DNA of 64,000 nucleotides from Hyphomonas atlantica corrig. Lineage in GTDB: Bacteria > Pseudomonadota > Alphaproteobacteria > Caulobacterales > Hyphomonadaceae. Positions within the stretch are counted from its first letter, which is position 1. Each line of letters opens with the position of its first letter. This document shows positions 9,131 through 20,461 of this stretch, piece after piece. Below the pieces are notes generated by a model. It did no database searches, had not been told where the DNA came from, and worked only from the letters and a program-made list of their open reading frames with translations. The stretch lies in the NCBI RefSeq assembly GCF_000682715.1, contig NZ_AWFH01000045.1:1-64000 (forward strand). Reading direction: 5' to 3'. Made by a program: the position numbers and the translations under genes.

Positions 9131-9816
9131 TAATTTGGAAGCTGATCAGTCAATTCAACAGCCTTTATTGCTGCTCGAATATCTTCCTTCTGGTCCTTCG
9201 TAAAGAAACGAGCACCAGTCCAGTGCTTAGTGAACAGCCAAGGCAAACCTGACTCATCTCGCCACAACTCCACTAACCTATGATGATTTGAAGCACGAAT
9301 AATACTCTCGAAACTTAAAGAGTAATACTTCGCAAATTTTGCTGAACTCAAACCCGGCGCAATCACACTTTTGGGCTTCACCTCGTCCAACAAAATCTTG
9401 TTCATGCGCATGCAAAATTTCAGATGATCTTCACATTCTTCTAGCGGACGACCAAAACGCTCTACGAACTTCGAATTAGTTCTCGGTGAACTCCAAAAGA
9501 AAAACTCGGTTTGAAGACTTCCCTTCAACCCACAATAATACTCGACACAATTTCTCCATTTAACACTGTTGGTCGACAACCTGTTGACTTGGTACTCGTC
9601 ACGAAAGTTCCGCACACGCGTTTGAGGTTGCGCACTGTCGGGGCAAGTTTTCCAATCTTGCTTTGTCTCTCCAGGATTAATCCCGAAGATAACTCGATCA
9701 AAACTTGTGTCTCCGGCATCCCATGGGAAATCATATAGAAAATGGTGGGACGATTTTAGTTCGCTGAAAGCATGAGTGTAACGAAGTACTTCGCAGTGCC
9801 GAGATTCAGCATCCAT
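9127..9816 (-). CDS. Uracil-DNA glycosylase-like protein, guaB-coupled, atypical composition
   Basis: A 229-aa protein with two features of the uracil-DNA glycosylase fold. GINPG sits at 45-49, the motif that carries the catalytic Asn in the MUG/TDG branch. Near the C-terminus, HWTGAR at about 198-203 lies where MUG-type enzymes have an N/H-P-S-G-x-R loop. The middle is not recognisably similar to classical family members, so DNA repair activity is a hypothesis. Its DNA is visibly richer in A and T than all neighbours, with many AAA/TTT runs and codons such as AAT, TTT and ATA, a sign of transfer. The ATG at 9816 was chosen because AGGGGG lies five bases upstream; a GTG three bases earlier is too close. 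That ribosome site overlaps the guaB stop codon, so translation is probably coupled to guaB. Confidence 0.55.
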   Translation of the reverse strand: MDAESRHCEVLRYTHAFSELKSSHHFLYDFPWDAGDTSFDRVIFGINPGETKQDWKTCPDSAQPQTRVRNFRDEYQVNRLSTNSVKWRNCVEYYCGLKGSLQTEFFFWSSPRTNSKFVERFGRPLEECEDHLKFCMRMNKILLDEVKPKSVIAPGLSSAKFAKYYSLSFESIIRASNHHRLVELWRDESGLPWLFTKHWTGARFFTKDQKEDIRAAIKAVELTDQLPNY

Positions 9817-9825
9817 CACATCCCC

Positions 9826-12619
<2,794 letters not shown>

Positions 12620-12630
12620 GAGGGGTGGCG

Positions 12631-13050
12631 CTAGTCGACGCAGAGCATGGGCGTCGCTCGCCCGTGCTCGACTGTGGCGTAACAGCCAAACGGCGTATCG
12701 GTGACCTGGCATGTCCCGGTCACCTTCACGTCCTGGCCCGGCATGTCAGCGGATGAGGTCAGACGGCACTGGCCAAGGCAATCGGAATTGTCCGAACACG
12801 CCTTACCTGCATCCGCAAACCTTTGTATGCATTGTTCCCATCCCAACAGGCCATCCCGTGCGACAGTCCCGCCTGCAGCTTCACAGCTGGCGCGTTCGGT
12901 CGGGGTGGCGCGCTCTCCCGCGAACTGGATCTTTTCATAAGGATCCGCACCCGACTCGAACCCGCGCCCGTCGGCGTAAACGTCCTGCAAATAGGCGCAA
13001 CTGGCCAAGGCCAGCGCTGACAACGCGCTCAGAAAAATCCGGCCAAGCAT
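12631..13050 (-). CDS. Small cysteine-rich lipoprotein, function unknown
   Basis: The ATG at 13050, with AGGG upstream, gives MLGRIFLSALSALALASCAY, a lipoprotein signal with the lipidated Cys after LALAS. The mature part (about 120 aa) contains eight further cysteines in spaced pairs, including CSDNSDCLGQC, CQVTDTPFGC and a C-terminal MLCVD. This points to a disulfide-stabilised periplasmic or surface domain. The frame is open 50 codons further upstream, but that extension is not signal-like. I do not recognise the family. It ends 11 bp from the convergent dioxygenase gene. Confidence 0.65.
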   Translation of the reverse strand: MLGRIFLSALSALALASCAYLQDVYADGRGFESGADPYEKIQFAGERATPTERASCEAAGGTVARDGLLGWEQCIQRFADAGKACSDNSDCLGQCRLTSSADMPGQDVKVTGTCQVTDTPFGCYATVEHGRATPMLCVD

Positions 13051-13254
13051 CCCAAACCCTCCACTCACAAAATGCAATCCTTTGCAATTTCTGGAGCCCG
13101 CCAATCCGTATGCGCCCCAATCGGTATCGTTAACCGTAACGCTGTGAAAACGCCTGCGCAACTCACGAGAAAATTGGAACCAGATACCCTGCTTTTGCAT
13201 AGTCCTTGCATAGACCCATCATTCAACAGGACCCTATTATTCGTGGCACGCGCT

Positions 13255-13548
13255 ATGTCTCCCAATCGCCAGATCATCGGCACCTCTCCCATCTCCGTGG
13301 ATGATGCGATTGATCGTGCACTTGTGCTGGCACGGGACACTTACGGTGAGCCAGACTGGTTCGAAGTGTCGAATACGCGCGGTTTCATCAAGGATGGACG
13401 GGTCACGCATTACCAGGTCAGCGTCGAGATCGGCTATGATCCGGTGTGTGCCAATCCGGGCCGCAATCCCGATCACTATCTCAATTCCGTAATTGATAAT
13501 CGCCGCCGCAATCGCCGCGTGCCGAACACAATCGACCGCCGCTTCTAG
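13255..13548 (+). CDS. Dodecin-family flavin-binding protein with C-terminal extension
   Basis: Dodecins are small dodecameric flavin-storage proteins. The core (residues 6-62) matches the family: GTSPISVDDAIDRALVLA, then DWFEV with W35, and HYQVSVEIGYD with Q54. These are almost the same positions as the Trp and Gln that sandwich the isoalloxazine ring in halophilic dodecin. Normal dodecins stop at about 68 aa. This one continues for roughly 35 more residues rich in Arg and Asn (CANPGRNPDHYLNS to the end). A GTG at 13243 is an alternative start with a better-spaced AGGA. Its stop shares the tetranucleotide CTAG (13545-13548) with the convergent rlmE stop. Confidence 0.8.
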   Translation: MSPNRQIIGTSPISVDDAIDRALVLARDTYGEPDWFEVSNTRGFIKDGRVTHYQVSVEIGYDPVCANPGRNPDHYLNSVIDNRRRNRRVPNTIDRRF

Positions 13549-14255
13549 CGGCCCTTGAACCCCTTCGCGACAACGAAGATCTCCGGGCTGCCCGCGCGAC
13601 TGGACGGAGGCTTTATATGCTTAACGGTCTTGAAGTGCGCCTTCAGCGTTTCGAGCACTTCTTTTGTTGCCCCACCCTGGAAGACTTTCGAACAGAAGCT
13701 GCCGCCCGGTGCCAGATGCTCAACTGCGAACGCCACGGCCATCTCGACCAGCGCGACCGTGCGCAAATGATCTGTCTGCTTGTGCCCGGTCGTGTTCGCC
13801 GCCATGTCTGACAAGACGAGGTCCGGCGCTCCGCTCAGCCCCTCCAGCATGGCCTCGACATCTTCAGGATTGGTCACATCCCCTTCGATGATGTGCGCGC
13901 CCTCCATCGGCTCCACCGGCAGCAGGTCGATGCCGACCACTTCCAGCGCGCCCTTCTTGACCGCCACCTGCATCCAGCCACCCGGCGCACAGCCCAGATC
14001 AACGACCCGCTGACCCTTGCGCAACAGATCCATTTTCTCATCGATTTCGAGCAGCTTGTAGGCCGCCCGTGCGCGATAGCCTTCATCCTTGGCCTTGCGT
14101 ACATAGGGGTCCTGCAACTGGCGCTCGATCCAGCGTTTGGAGCTTTCATTCTTTGCGCGGTGCGCAATCACCTTCCGCTCGCTCATCTGGCGGCCGGACG
14201 TGTTCTTGCTTTCCTTGCCGGGGCCTTTCCAGCGGCGTTTTCCGTCGTCACTCAT
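13545..14255 (-). CDS. rlmE: 23S rRNA 2'-O-ribose (uridine) methyltransferase
   Basis: RlmE (FtsJ) methylates the 2'-OH of U2552 in the A loop of 23S rRNA on the 50S subunit. The 236 aa carry the SAM motif VVDLGCAPGGWMQVA (84-98) and the full catalytic tetrad K67 (AAYKLLEI), D150 (VLSDMA), K190 (CSKVF) and E225 (SPEIFVVAKGFK). A Lys/Arg-rich tail of about 40 residues precedes the core, as in other alphaproteobacterial forms. The ATG at 14255 has GGAG upstream and lies one base after the gppA stop, so the two form an operon. Confidence 0.95.
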   Translation of the reverse strand: MSDDGKRRWKGPGKESKNTSGRQMSERKVIAHRAKNESSKRWIERQLQDPYVRKAKDEGYRARAAYKLLEIDEKMDLLRKGQRVVDLGCAPGGWMQVAVKKGALEVVGIDLLPVEPMEGAHIIEGDVTNPEDVEAMLEGLSGAPDLVLSDMAANTTGHKQTDHLRTVALVEMAVAFAVEHLAPGGSFCSKVFQGGATKEVLETLKAHFKTVKHIKPPSSRAGSPEIFVVAKGFKGR

Positions 14256-14256
14256 A

Positions 14257-15387
14257 TCAATTCTCCGCCGATGGGCTGGACGTCTGGGTTGGGGCTGCCT
14301 CGCCCGCGCCGCCACCGCGTTTGCGCCCGCCCCTGCGACGCCGCGCCGGTTTCTTGCCATACATCATGCTCAGCAACAGACCTTCGCGCAGCCCTCGGTC
14401 ACCAACACGCAGTCGCCCAGCCGGATAGGCCCGCCACAGCGCGTCCAGGATAGCACATCCTGCCAGCATCAGTCCGGCGCGTTCCTCACCGATCGTCGGC
14501 AGCGCCGCGCGGCCATCCGGCCCCGCTGCACGCAGCATGTTCAGCACTTCTTCGCCGGACTTGCGGCTCATCCATGTACCGTCAACGCGATCCCGGCGGT
14601 ACCGGTCCAGTTTCAGGTACACACCCGCCAGGCACGTCACCGTGCCGGATGTTCCGATCAGGTGCGCCCCGCGCAGGCCCATTGCAGACCGGATGGCCTT
14701 GGTGCCCTTCCAGTCCTCAATCACCTCGCTGCAATGGTCCAGCATCGCCTGATAGGCCTCAGCGTCCGGCAGGTGCGCATAGGCTTCGGTCAGGGTGACC
14801 ACCCCCAGCGGCAGGCTCGTCCAGTTCTGGATCGGAGCGCGCTTGATCAGGCCGTTCAGCCCATTGGCGCGGGCCAATTCTGCATTCAACCAGGACAGCT
14901 CTGTCGAGCCGCCGCCAATGTCCACTACCAGAACCGATGGCGCATCCTCGCCAATCAGGTCATGGCAGCCGATACTGGCCAGACGCGCCTCTTCCTTCGC
15001 GCCGATGATCTTGAAGGTGAGCCCGGCTTCCTTGTGCACGCGCTCAATGAATTCCGCGCCATTCTCGGCCTTGCGGCAGGCCTCGGTCGCGATGCAGCGC
15101 ACCTTGCCCACGCCATGCGACTTCAGCTTGCGACGGATCGCCTTCAGCGCATCAAGCGCGCGTTCTATGGAAGCGTCGGACAGCCGTCCGGTTTCGTGCA
15201 ATCCCTCGCCCAGCCGGGCAATCTGGGAATGCGAGTCCACGACACGAAAGGTCTTTCCGTGTGGGGCGGCCACCAGGAGGCGGCAATTATTTGTTCCCAA
15301 GTCCACCGCCGCATACAGGTCGGAAGGCTTGGCGGGTCGCGATCGGCTGCGTTTTCCGCGCCGCACCGCTGATTTTTTATCAGCCAT
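14257..15387 (-). CDS. Ppx/GppA-family exopolyphosphatase / pppGpp phosphatase
   Basis: This is an ASKHA-fold phosphatase that removes phosphate from polyphosphate or from pppGpp. In 376 aa it has the phosphate-1 loop AVDLGTNNCRLLVA near residue 28 and the phosphate-2 loop VVDIGGGSTELSWL near residue 155. It lacks the C-terminal HD-like domain of long enterobacterial Ppx/GppA, matching the short alphaproteobacterial version usually found beside rlmE. An N-terminal tail rich in Lys and Arg precedes the core. The ATG at 15387 is used because the longer frame opens with TTG. It is divergent from hspQ (51-bp gap). Whether it prefers polyP or pppGpp cannot be read. Confidence 0.88.
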   Translation of the reverse strand: MADKKSAVRRGKRSRSRPAKPSDLYAAVDLGTNNCRLLVAAPHGKTFRVVDSHSQIARLGEGLHETGRLSDASIERALDALKAIRRKLKSHGVGKVRCIATEACRKAENGAEFIERVHKEAGLTFKIIGAKEEARLASIGCHDLIGEDAPSVLVVDIGGGSTELSWLNAELARANGLNGLIKRAPIQNWTSLPLGVVTLTEAYAHLPDAEAYQAMLDHCSEVIEDWKGTKAIRSAMGLRGAHLIGTSGTVTCLAGVYLKLDRYRRDRVDGTWMSRKSGEEVLNMLRAAGPDGRAALPTIGEERAGLMLAGCAILDALWRAYPAGRLRVGDRGLREGLLLSMMYGKKPARRRRGGRKRGGGAGEAAPTQTSSPSAEN

Positions 15388-15438
15388 AGTGTGGCCCAAG
15401 TTTTATCGTTGATGCATGGTGTACCACAGGAGTGGGAA

Positions 15439-15891
15439 ATGGCCAGACGCACAACGCTCTTGGAGAAGCTGCAACGCAGCATCGGGCTCGGCCGCCGCAA
15501 GGAGGCCGAGGATCCGCTATTGCTGGACAAGCCGCTGAATCGAGAACAGCGTTACAACGACATCACACCCCTTCTGGCCAAGTTCCAGATTGGTCAGGTC
15601 GTGCGCCACCGCCACTTTCCGTTTCGCGGCATCATCTTCGATGTGGACCCCGTCTTCGCCAATACAGACGAATGGTACGAATCGATCCCGGAAGAAGTGC
15701 GCCCGCGCAAGGACCAGCCCTTCTACCACCTGTTCGCCGAGAACGAGCGCACGCACTACGTCGCCTATGTCTCCGAACAAAACCTGATCATCGACGATTC
15801 TGAAACGCCGCTCAGCCATCCGGACATTCAGGAATGGTTCAATGAGACCGGCCGCGGCCGCTACGAGCTGAAAAAGGGCGTCGCGAACTGA
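15439..15891 (+). CDS. hspQ: HspQ / YccV-like hemimethylated-DNA-binding domain protein
   Basis: HspQ is a small heat-shock protein with a YccV-like beta-barrel; in enterobacteria it modulates Lon protease and was first described as binding hemimethylated DNA. The core, residues about 48-138, reads KFQIGQVVRHRHFPFRGIIF, then DEWY, PFYHLFAEN and YVAYVSEQNL, all typical. An additional basic N-terminal 45 residues (MARRTTLLEKLQRSIGLGRRK) is longer than in E. coli. The ATG at 15439 follows AGGAGTGGGA. The stop is 2 bp from the convergent small gene. Confidence 0.85.
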   Translation: MARRTTLLEKLQRSIGLGRRKEAEDPLLLDKPLNREQRYNDITPLLAKFQIGQVVRHRHFPFRGIIFDVDPVFANTDEWYESIPEEVRPRKDQPFYHLFAENERTHYVAYVSEQNLIIDDSETPLSHPDIQEWFNETGRGRYELKKGVAN

Positions 15892-15893
15892 CG

Positions 15894-16076
15894 CTAGTTT
15901 GCCGGCCCTTCCGGCGCGCCGGACCCTGACAGGCAGGCAATCACGTCATCCCAGTGCGCCAGGGCCTCTGCGTCTCCTTGCGCCGCGACTTCTGCAGCGC
16001 GCAGAGTTGCGATGACTTCGGCATCATCGCCGTACTGGCGCAGCAGCTGCGCCGCCACTTGTACAGCCTGGCTCAT
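15894..16076 (-). CDS. Small hypothetical protein coupled to hldE
   Basis: A 60-aa frame beginning at ATG 16076, whose first bases overlap the hldE stop in an ATGA arrangement typical of translational coupling. The predicted protein is two amphipathic, acidic Ala-rich helices ending SGSGAPEGPAN. It has a single Trp (HWDDVIACL) and no signal or membrane segment. I do not recognise a family. The overlap and the clean stop 2 bp from hspQ suggest a real gene rather than chance. Confidence 0.5.
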   Translation of the reverse strand: MSQAVQVAAQLLRQYGDDAEVIATLRAAEVAAQGDAEALAHWDDVIACLSGSGAPEGPAN

Positions 16077-17533
16077 TCTGCCTTGGCCCGCGCAATGGCT
16101 GCCGTCGTCGACTGGCCGTCCACCAGCGGTACGATATGCACGCTGCCCCCACGCGCCTGCACGATGTCCGCGCCGACAATCGTTTCGATCGTGTAGTCTC
16201 CGCCCTTCACCAGCAAATCCGGCTGCAGGGCCTCGATCAGTGCCTGCGGCGTGTCATCCTTAAAGACAACCACGGCGTCCACAGCCATCAGGCCGGACAG
16301 GACCCGCGCCCGGGAATCTGCATCATTTACCGGCCGGGTGGGGCCTTTGAGGCGCTTGACGGACGCGTCAGAGTTCAGCCCCACCACGAGCCGCCCACAG
16401 CGCGACTTTGCCTCTTCCAGAACCCGCAGATGCCCTGGATGAAGAATGTCAAAACAGCCATTGGTGAAGCCCACAGTCAGGCCCGCTTCACGCCAGGCGG
16501 CGATCTGCGAAGTCGCGGCCTCAAGCGACAGATAGCTGACGCCTCCATTGTGCAGTCCCAATTGCAGGGCTGAGAGCAATTCACTGGCCGAGACCGTCGC
16601 CGTGCCGGCCTTGCCAACTGCAATGCCGGACGCCGCGATCGCCAGCGCCACCGCATCGGCAAGGTCGCCGCCCCCCGCAAGGCCAAGCGCCAGTGCAGCA
16701 ATACTCGTATCGCCTGCGCCGGAAACATCATAAACCTCCCGCGCCTGCCCGCTCAGATGCACGATCGGCTCGCCATTTGCGGCATAGGACATGCCCTTCG
16801 CGGCGCGCGTGACCACAATCGACTTCGCGGGCAGCGCCGTCTGCGCCGCCGTCAGCGCGTCTTCGATCTCCTGATCGGTCTCGACGGGCAGCCGCATGGC
16901 GGTTGAGAGTTCGCTGGCATTCGGCTTGATCAGGTCTACCGCGCCATACCGGGCGAAATCCCGCCCCTTCGGGTCTGCGATCACAGGAATGCCATACGTC
17001 TTCCCGGCTGCCAGCGCCGCGGCGATGACACCATCCGTGACGGCACCCTTGGCATAGTCTGACAGGATGATGACGCTGGCCCGGCTGGCTTCATCGGCGA
17101 TGGAGGCGATCAATTCCGCCTCGGACGCCGCGCCGATGGGGCTCGTATCTTCGGCGTCCACGCGCAGCAATTGCTGGCCACCCGCCACAAAACGCGTCTT
17201 CAGCGTCGTGGCTCGCTCACGCATGGCGATCAGGTCCGCTTCCACGCCATCGATATCGCCCAGCAGCGCGGCCAACTCACGGCCTTCGCCATCATCGCCG
17301 ACCACACCGATCAGCGACACGGCAAGACCCAGCGACGCCAGATTTCGCGCCACATTGCCCGCGCCGCCCGGCATGGCCGATTCCCGCGTCCGACGCATGA
17401 TGGGCACTGGCGCTTCGGGAGAGATGCGCGTCACACCGCCATAAATGAACCGGTCCAGCATGACGTCCCCGACGCAGACAATGCGTTTGCCCGCTGCAGC
17501 GCGAACGAGACCGGGAAGATGTGCGCCTGACAT
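16073..17533 (-). CDS. hldE: Bifunctional heptose 7-phosphate kinase / heptose 1-phosphate adenylyltransferase
   Basis: HldE makes ADP-heptose for the LPS inner core. Two domains are fused in 486 aa, the usual size. The N-terminal half is a PfkB/ribokinase-type kinase (KRIVCVGDVMLDRFIYG at 16-32; catalytic DVSGAGDTSIAALALG near 265). The C-terminal half is a nucleotidyltransferase (GFTNGCFDILHPGHLRVLEEA with the HxGH signature near 360; then VGLNSDASVKRLKGPTRPVN). The presence of hldE indicates a heptose-containing LPS. It is divergent from the photolyase operon across a 160-bp gap. The small gene behind it overlaps by 4 bp. Confidence 0.96.
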   Translation of the reverse strand: MSGAHLPGLVRAAAGKRIVCVGDVMLDRFIYGGVTRISPEAPVPIMRRTRESAMPGGAGNVARNLASLGLAVSLIGVVGDDGEGRELAALLGDIDGVEADLIAMRERATTLKTRFVAGGQQLLRVDAEDTSPIGAASEAELIASIADEASRASVIILSDYAKGAVTDGVIAAALAAGKTYGIPVIADPKGRDFARYGAVDLIKPNASELSTAMRLPVETDQEIEDALTAAQTALPAKSIVVTRAAKGMSYAANGEPIVHLSGQAREVYDVSGAGDTSIAALALGLAGGGDLADAVALAIAASGIAVGKAGTATVSASELLSALQLGLHNGGVSYLSLEAATSQIAAWREAGLTVGFTNGCFDILHPGHLRVLEEAKSRCGRLVVGLNSDASVKRLKGPTRPVNDADSRARVLSGLMAVDAVVVFKDDTPQALIEALQPDLLVKGGDYTIETIVGADIVQARGGSVHIVPLVDGQSTTAAIARAKAE

Positions 17534-17629
17534 AATTCATGAATCCCTTTGGGGGTTTTGATTCTGAGCCGTTTTTAAGTGGTATACCTGTCCATATAGG
17601 GTGGCGGAAGGCTAAGGCTCACTCCGGCG

Positions 17630-17658
17630 TGATCCAATCTGCGCGCCCATGCGTAAAC
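17630..17658 (+). promoter_or_regulatory. Candidate ECF-sigma (RpoE/ChrR-type) promoter of the photolyase operon
   Basis: TGATCC at 17630-17635 is followed after 16 bases by CGTAAAC (17652-17658). As I recall, promoters of the alphaproteobacterial RpoE-ChrR (ECF11) sigma factor combine a TGATCC -35 with a -10 around CGTA/TAAGA at this spacing. In Rhodobacter sphaeroides that regulon, induced by singlet oxygen, includes photolyase and cyclopropane-synthase-like genes. Transcription would begin about 10 bases further on, which rules out the ATG at 17649 and supports the GTG start at 17694. No rpoE-chrR pair is in the window. Confidence 0.6.
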
Positions 17659-17693
17659 ACATCAGAACCGCTCGCATGCAATCCGGAGGTCTT

Positions 17694-19148
17694 GTGTCAC
17701 AATCTGCGCCCGCCATCGTCTGGTTCAGGGAAGATCTGCGTTTATCGGACAATCCTGCATTACATGCTGCAGTGGCATCGCATCGGCCGCTTATCCTGCT
17801 TTACATCCACGATGAAGAAACAGACGGCCTGCGCCATCATGGCGGAGCATCGAAATGGTGGCTCGACAAATCCCTCCGTGCGCTCGCGGGCGACATAGAA
17901 GCCGCTGGCGCCCAGTTGACCCTGCGCTCTGGCAAATCCAACGAAGTCCTCGATGCTGTCCTGAACGTCACCGGGGCGGACGCGGTGTTCTGGAACCGTC
18001 GCTACGACAAGCCTGAGCGCGATCTGGACGCCCGCATCAAGGCAGATCTCACCGAACGCCGCATCGACGTGACCAGCTATAATGGCCGCCTGCTCAACGA
18101 GCCCTGGGCGGTCGAAACCAATGCGGGCGGCTATTACAAGGTCTTTACGCCCTATTGGAAACAGGCACGCCAGTGCATCAATGCCCGCGACACGTATGGT
18201 CGTCACAAGACGCTGAACGGACCGGACGTCGACAGCGAGTCTCTCGACGATTGGGGCCTGCATCCAACCAAGCCAGACTGGTCGACCGGCTTCGACGATT
18301 GGACGCCCGGAGAGGACGGCGCACTCGCCCGGCTGAAGGAATTCCTCGACGGGCCGATCAATGGCTACAAGGACAATCGCGACCGGCCTGACTTGGACTG
18401 GTCGACATCCGGCCTGTCCCCGCATCTCCGCTTCGGAGAAATCGGCCCGCTGCAGATCTGGCGCGCTGTCCATGCCGGCATGGAAGCGGGCAACATCCAC
18501 GAAAAGGATGGCATGCATTTCCTGTCCGAAGTGGGTTGGCGCGAATTCTCCCACACGCTGCTCTACTACAATCCGGACCTCGCGACGGAAAACTACAACG
18601 ACTCCTTCCAGCACATGCCCTGGCGCACGGACGAGACCGCGCTGGACGCATGGAAGAAAGGCCAGACCGGCTACCCGATGGTCGATGCCGGCATGCGCCA
18701 GCTATGGCAGACAGGCTGGATGCACAACCGGGTACGGATGATTGTCGCGTCCTTCCTGACCAAACATCTTCTTCTGCCCTGGCAAGAAGGCGAAAAATGG
18801 TTCTGGGATACGCTGGTCGATGCCGATCCGGCGAACAATTCCGCCAGCTGGCAATGGACCGCGGGGTCCGGCGCTGACGCTGCGCCCTATTTCCGCGTGT
18901 TCAACCCGATCAGCCAGGGAACCAAGTTTGACGAATCCGGCGACTATGTGCGCCGCTTCTGTCCGGAACTGAAAGACCTGCCCGACAAATACCTCCACGC
19001 CCCGTGGGAGGCCGACAAGGCCACGCTGAAGAAAGCCGGCATCACGCTGGGCGAGACCTATCCGAAACCCATTGTCGACCATTCTGCCGCGCGCCAGCGC
19101 GCCCTCGACGCCTATGATACGCTGAAAGAAAAAAGAGACGCCTCATGA
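17694..19148 (+). CDS. phrB: Deoxyribodipyrimidine photolyase (class I CPD type)
   Basis: Photolyase uses FADH- and blue light to split pyrimidine dimers. The N-terminal antenna domain starts AIVWFREDLRLSDNPAL. The FAD domain carries LSPHLRFGEIGPLQIW, EVGWREFSHTLLYYNP, TGYPMVDAGMRQLWQTGWMHNRVRMIVASFL and DADPANNSASWQWTAGSGADAAPYFRVFNP, all diagnostic of class I CPD photolyases. The GTG at 17694 was chosen because GGAGG (17685-17689) lies just before it and because the likely promoter overlaps the ATG at 17649; an ATG at 17676 has no ribosome site. The protein is then 484 aa. It is the first gene of a four-gene operon whose members overlap by 4 bases each. Confidence 0.95.
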   Translation: MSQSAPAIVWFREDLRLSDNPALHAAVASHRPLILLYIHDEETDGLRHHGGASKWWLDKSLRALAGDIEAAGAQLTLRSGKSNEVLDAVLNVTGADAVFWNRRYDKPERDLDARIKADLTERRIDVTSYNGRLLNEPWAVETNAGGYYKVFTPYWKQARQCINARDTYGRHKTLNGPDVDSESLDDWGLHPTKPDWSTGFDDWTPGEDGALARLKEFLDGPINGYKDNRDRPDLDWSTSGLSPHLRFGEIGPLQIWRAVHAGMEAGNIHEKDGMHFLSEVGWREFSHTLLYYNPDLATENYNDSFQHMPWRTDETALDAWKKGQTGYPMVDAGMRQLWQTGWMHNRVRMIVASFLTKHLLLPWQEGEKWFWDTLVDADPANNSASWQWTAGSGADAAPYFRVFNPISQGTKFDESGDYVRRFCPELKDLPDKYLHAPWEADKATLKKAGITLGETYPKPIVDHSAARQRALDAYDTLKEKRDAS

Positions 19149-20461
19149 AGAAAATCGCCATCATCGGTTCCGGCATTTCGGGTCTCGGCGCAGCCTGGGC
19201 GCTGCGCAATTCCGCACACGTAACAGTTTTTGAACAATCAGGCCGGGCCGGGGGGCACGCATGCACGCATGCGTTCGACTATGACGGTCATGAAACGCGG
19301 GTTGATCTCGGCTTCATTGTCTACAATGCGCTGAACTATCCCAACCTGATCGGCTTCTTTGATGCGCTCGGCGTCGAGACGCAGGCGTCGGATATGAGTT
19401 TCTCCGTGTCCGACCCGAATGGCTGGGAATGGGCCTCGACCCTGAACGGCATCTTCGCCCAGCGCCGCAACCTGCTCAGCCCGCGTTTCCACCGCTTCTG
19501 GCGCACCATCCTGCGCTTCAACGACATTGCCCGCGAGGAACTCGCCGCTGGCCACATCACCGATACAACGCTCGGCGCCTGGCTGGAGCGGCACGGCTTC
19601 GACGAGGATTTCCGCGTCAATTACATCCTGCCAATGGGCGCGGCGATCTGGTCGACCTGTGAAGACAAGATGCTCGACTATCCCGCCATGAGCTTCTTCC
19701 AGTTCTTCGACAATCATCGCCTGATGCACAAGGAGCGCCCGAAGTGGCGCACCGTGTCCGGCGGCAGCAATCACTATGTCCGCCGCGTTGTGGACACGCT
19801 CGGCGACCGTATGCGCCTCGATGCGGGCGTCGAGCGTCTTTTCCCCTTCGGTCACCAGACCGCCCTCGTCACGTCGGATGGCCGCCGCGAGGTGTTTGAC
19901 GAAGTCATCATCGCCACGCATTCAGATCAGGCCCTGCGCCTGACGCAGGAACACTACGAAGATCAGGCCTTTCTGCTCCGCTCCGTTCGCTATCGCCCGA
20001 ACCGCATCTATCTTCACCGCGACCCTGCCCTGATGCCCGCCCGCAAGGCGGCATGGGCCAGCTGGAACGTGATGAAGCAGGACAGCGGAGACATCTGCCT
20101 GACCTATTGGATGAACCGCCTTCAGGGCCTACCGGATGAACGCCCGCTGTTCATCACGCTGAACCCGGATACACCGCCGCGCGACGATCTGGTCTTTCAC
20201 GAATACGAGTTCGACCATCCGCAGTTCGACGCGGCCGCCGAGGCTGCCGTGCGTGGCCTGAAGCGCATTCAGGGGCAGGATGGCCTCTGGATCGCCGGGG
20301 CATGGATGGGGCGCGGCTTCCACGAAGATGGCCTGAAATCCGGCCTGTCGCCCGCGCTTTCGCTCGGCGGTTCGGTTCCGTGGACACCGGAAGGCGTGGA
20401 CATCGTGCAGCCAATGCGCAAGCCTCGCCTTGTGGAAGTCGCTGCCGAGGTATCTGTGTGA
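19145..20461 (+). CDS. FAD-dependent amine oxidase-like protein (COG2907 type)
   Basis: A 438-aa flavoprotein opening with IAIIGSGISGLGAAWALR (4-21), then the FEQSGRAGGHACTHAF flavin loop; RVDLGFIVYN is typical of the COG2907 branch. The C-terminal FAD-closing segment is GLWIAGAWMGRGFHEDGLKSGL. Proteins of this group sit beside DUF1365 and cyclopropane-fatty-acid synthase-like genes in many proteobacteria. A relative in Rhodobacter has been linked to modification of unsaturated membrane fatty acids, so a lipid desaturase/oxidase role is plausible but not shown here. The start overlaps the photolyase stop (ATGA), and its own stop overlaps the next start (GTGA). Confidence 0.85.
   Translation: MKKIAIIGSGISGLGAAWALRNSAHVTVFEQSGRAGGHACTHAFDYDGHETRVDLGFIVYNALNYPNLIGFFDALGVETQASDMSFSVSDPNGWEWASTLNGIFAQRRNLLSPRFHRFWRTILRFNDIAREELAAGHITDTTLGAWLERHGFDEDFRVNYILPMGAAIWSTCEDKMLDYPAMSFFQFFDNHRLMHKERPKWRTVSGGSNHYVRRVVDTLGDRMRLDAGVERLFPFGHQTALVTSDGRREVFDEVIIATHSDQALRLTQEHYEDQAFLLRSVRYRPNRIYLHRDPALMPARKAAWASWNVMKQDSGDICLTYWMNRLQGLPDERPLFITLNPDTPPRDDLVFHEYEFDHPQFDAAAEAAVRGLKRIQGQDGLWIAGAWMGRGFHEDGLKSGLSPALSLGGSVPWTPEGVDIVQPMRKPRLVEVAAEVSV

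Noticed and set aside
9127-9816. Mobile element or phage cargo around the AT-rich gene
   Set aside because: No integrase, transposase, tRNA or flanking repeat is visible; only the composition suggests transfer.
17649-17693. Earlier ATG starts for photolyase (17649, 17676)
   Set aside because: The first overlaps the candidate promoter -10 and neither has a ribosome site; GGAGG precedes the GTG at 17694.
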